A stretch of 6,269 bases of DNA from Cryomorphaceae bacterium (GTDB lineage: Bacteria; Bacteroidota; Bacteroidia; Flavobacteriales; BACL11). Below the pieces are notes generated by a model. That model saw only the letters and a program-made list of their open reading frames with translations. It was not told the DNA's origin and did not search any database. The DNA is taken from contig CATEYX010000108.1 in the NCBI GenBank assembly GCA_949511925.1, positions 1 through 6,269 on the forward strand. The letters run 5' to 3'. The stretch's first letter is position 1. Each line of letters opens with the position of its first letter. Positions 5,401 through 6,269 of this stretch are shown piece after piece. Made by a program: the position numbers and the translations under genes.

Positions 5401-6252
5401 ATGAAGAGGATACTTTTAATATTACTTTTTTCACCTGTAATTATTTTTGCTCAAGATGATTTGATGCAGTTGTTAAATGATGATTCAAACTATAAAATTA
5501 GCTCTACTTTCAAAGGAGTAAAAATTGTAAATAGTCAATCTGTAGAATTGGTTAATAAAGGAGATTTACTTTTCTTGATTCAGCATAGATTTGGCACCTT
5601 AAACTCTGGAGCTTATAATTTATATGGATTGGATAATGCACAAGTTCGTTTTGGATTGGATTATGGATTGAATGATTGGTCTTCAATTGGTCTGGGTAGA
5701 AGTTCATTTTTAAAAACAATTGATGCGAATGCAAAAATAAAATTAGTGAGCCAAAGTAAAGGTGAAGATTTCTTTCCTTTTAGCATTGTTTGGTATTCTT
5801 CGGCTTTTTTTAAACAAGCAATATGGAAAGACATGCGAGCTGATGATTATCTTTTTTCGGATCAAATTAGCTATGCCCACCAAGTGCTAGTTGCTCGTAA
5901 AATTACTAGTGCTTTATCGTTACAGCTTAGTCCAACTTTAGTACATAAAAACATTGTTAATCAAGGTGACGATACTGATTTGATGTCTGTTGGTTTCGGA
6001 GCAAGGCATAAATTAACTTCAAGAATTTCACTTAATGCAGAATACTTTCTTCAATTAGATAAGGAGAATAGTGTTAATCCTCTTTCCTTAGGTGTTGATA
6101 TTGAAACAGGAGGTCATGTTTTTCAATTGCATTTAAGTAATTCTGCTGCCATGTTTGAGCGTGCTTTTATACATGAAACTAATGGGGAATGGTCTAATGG
6201 AGATATTTATTTTGGTTTTAATATTTCTAGAGTTTTTACACTTAAAAAATAG
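5401..6252 (+). CDS. DUF5777 family outer-membrane beta-barrel protein
   Basis: This is a complete 283-residue secreted barrel protein. Residues 1-18 (MKRILLILLFSPVIIFAQ) are a signal peptide that supports the ATG at 5401, immediately after the YceI stop. Family marks are K-G-D-L-L-F-L-I-Q-H-R-F-G at 53-65, G-L-D-N-A-Q-V-R-F-G-L-D-Y-G at 76-89, the G-L-G-R-S-S turn at 97-102, and the C-terminal T-G-G-H-V-F-Q-L-H-L-S-N-S (236-248) followed by F-I-H-E-T-N-G-E-W-S-N-G-D-I-Y-F-G-F (256-273). Alternating hydrophobic residues throughout indicate many beta strands. I know the family only as a Bacteroidota outer-membrane protein without an established function; from memory it is often found beside YceI-like and c-type cytochrome genes, as here. 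A role as a porin or receptor for the product of that unit is inference. No terminator is visible in the 17 bases left after the stop. Confidence 0.88.
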   Translation: MKRILLILLFSPVIIFAQDDLMQLLNDDSNYKISSTFKGVKIVNSQSVELVNKGDLLFLIQHRFGTLNSGAYNLYGLDNAQVRFGLDYGLNDWSSIGLGRSSFLKTIDANAKIKLVSQSKGEDFFPFSIVWYSSAFFKQAIWKDMRADDYLFSDQISYAHQVLVARKITSALSLQLSPTLVHKNIVNQGDDTDLMSVGFGARHKLTSRISLNAEYFLQLDKENSVNPLSLGVDIETGGHVFQLHLSNSAAMFERAFIHETNGEWSNGDIYFGFNISRVFTLKK

Positions 6253-6269
6253 TTTATCAATATTCAAAA

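Noticed and set aside
5552..5734. Minus-strand 60-codon open frame inside the DUF5777 gene
   Set aside because: Antisense to a conserved family motif; composition looks like reverse-complement noise.
1..6269. Defence island, CRISPR array, transposon or phage genes
   Set aside because: No regularly spaced repeats, no transposase, integrase or nuclease motifs, and all sizeable genes are assigned to housekeeping or envelope families.

Overview
The window comes from an AT-rich member of the Bacteroidota, most likely a Flavobacteriia- or Cytophagia-type organism. Three things point there. DUF5606 and DUF5777 are families I know only from this phylum. The TAnnTTTG type of -7 promoter element sits in front of several genes. 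Purine-rich Shine-Dalgarno sites are essentially absent. Nothing in the window looks like a phage, transposon, CRISPR array or defence island; it reads as ordinary chromosome with one locally scarred intergenic zone.

Layout from left to right. (1) Positions 1-336 (+) hold the 3' end of a gene cut by the window edge, whose C-terminus looks like the last strands of a bacterial SH3 (SH3b) domain. (2) Positions 423-935 (-) encode a small, very histidine-rich secreted protein that can be read as an eight-stranded outer-membrane beta-barrel. It is flanked on both sides by an imperfect repeat that resembles a decayed tRNA 3' end (about 363-412 and 999-1040). (3) A minus-strand operon of a DUF5606 protein (start best placed at 3214) and an M3-family zinc oligoendopeptidase (2768-1047) ends at a hairpin terminator at 973-996. 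(4) Divergent from it, a UMF1-type major facilitator transporter (start best placed at 3305) runs to 4552. (5) Next on the plus strand is a tightly packed trio: a lipoprotein c-type cytochrome (4572-4892), a YceI-like periplasmic lipid-binding protein (GTG start at 4885, overlapping the previous stop) and a DUF5777 outer-membrane beta-barrel (5401-6252, starting right after the previous stop).

How the genes work together. The cytochrome/YceI/DUF5777 trio looks like one envelope unit with a lipid-anchored heme protein, a periplasmic lipocalin-like carrier and an outer-membrane barrel. Its substrate is unknown; a link to respiratory or quinone-type chemistry is inference from the domain types. 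The DUF5606-peptidase pair is probably cytoplasmic. Several start codons were moved from the longest open frame because a TTG start falls inside a -7 promoter element, or because a later start gives a clean signal peptide. In several cases the -7 element lies so close to the start codon that leaderless or nearly leaderless mRNAs are predicted. I did not find a convincing new multi-gene system. The items most worth following are the His-rich barrel with its flanking tRNA-like scars and the cytochrome-YceI-DUF5777 unit.
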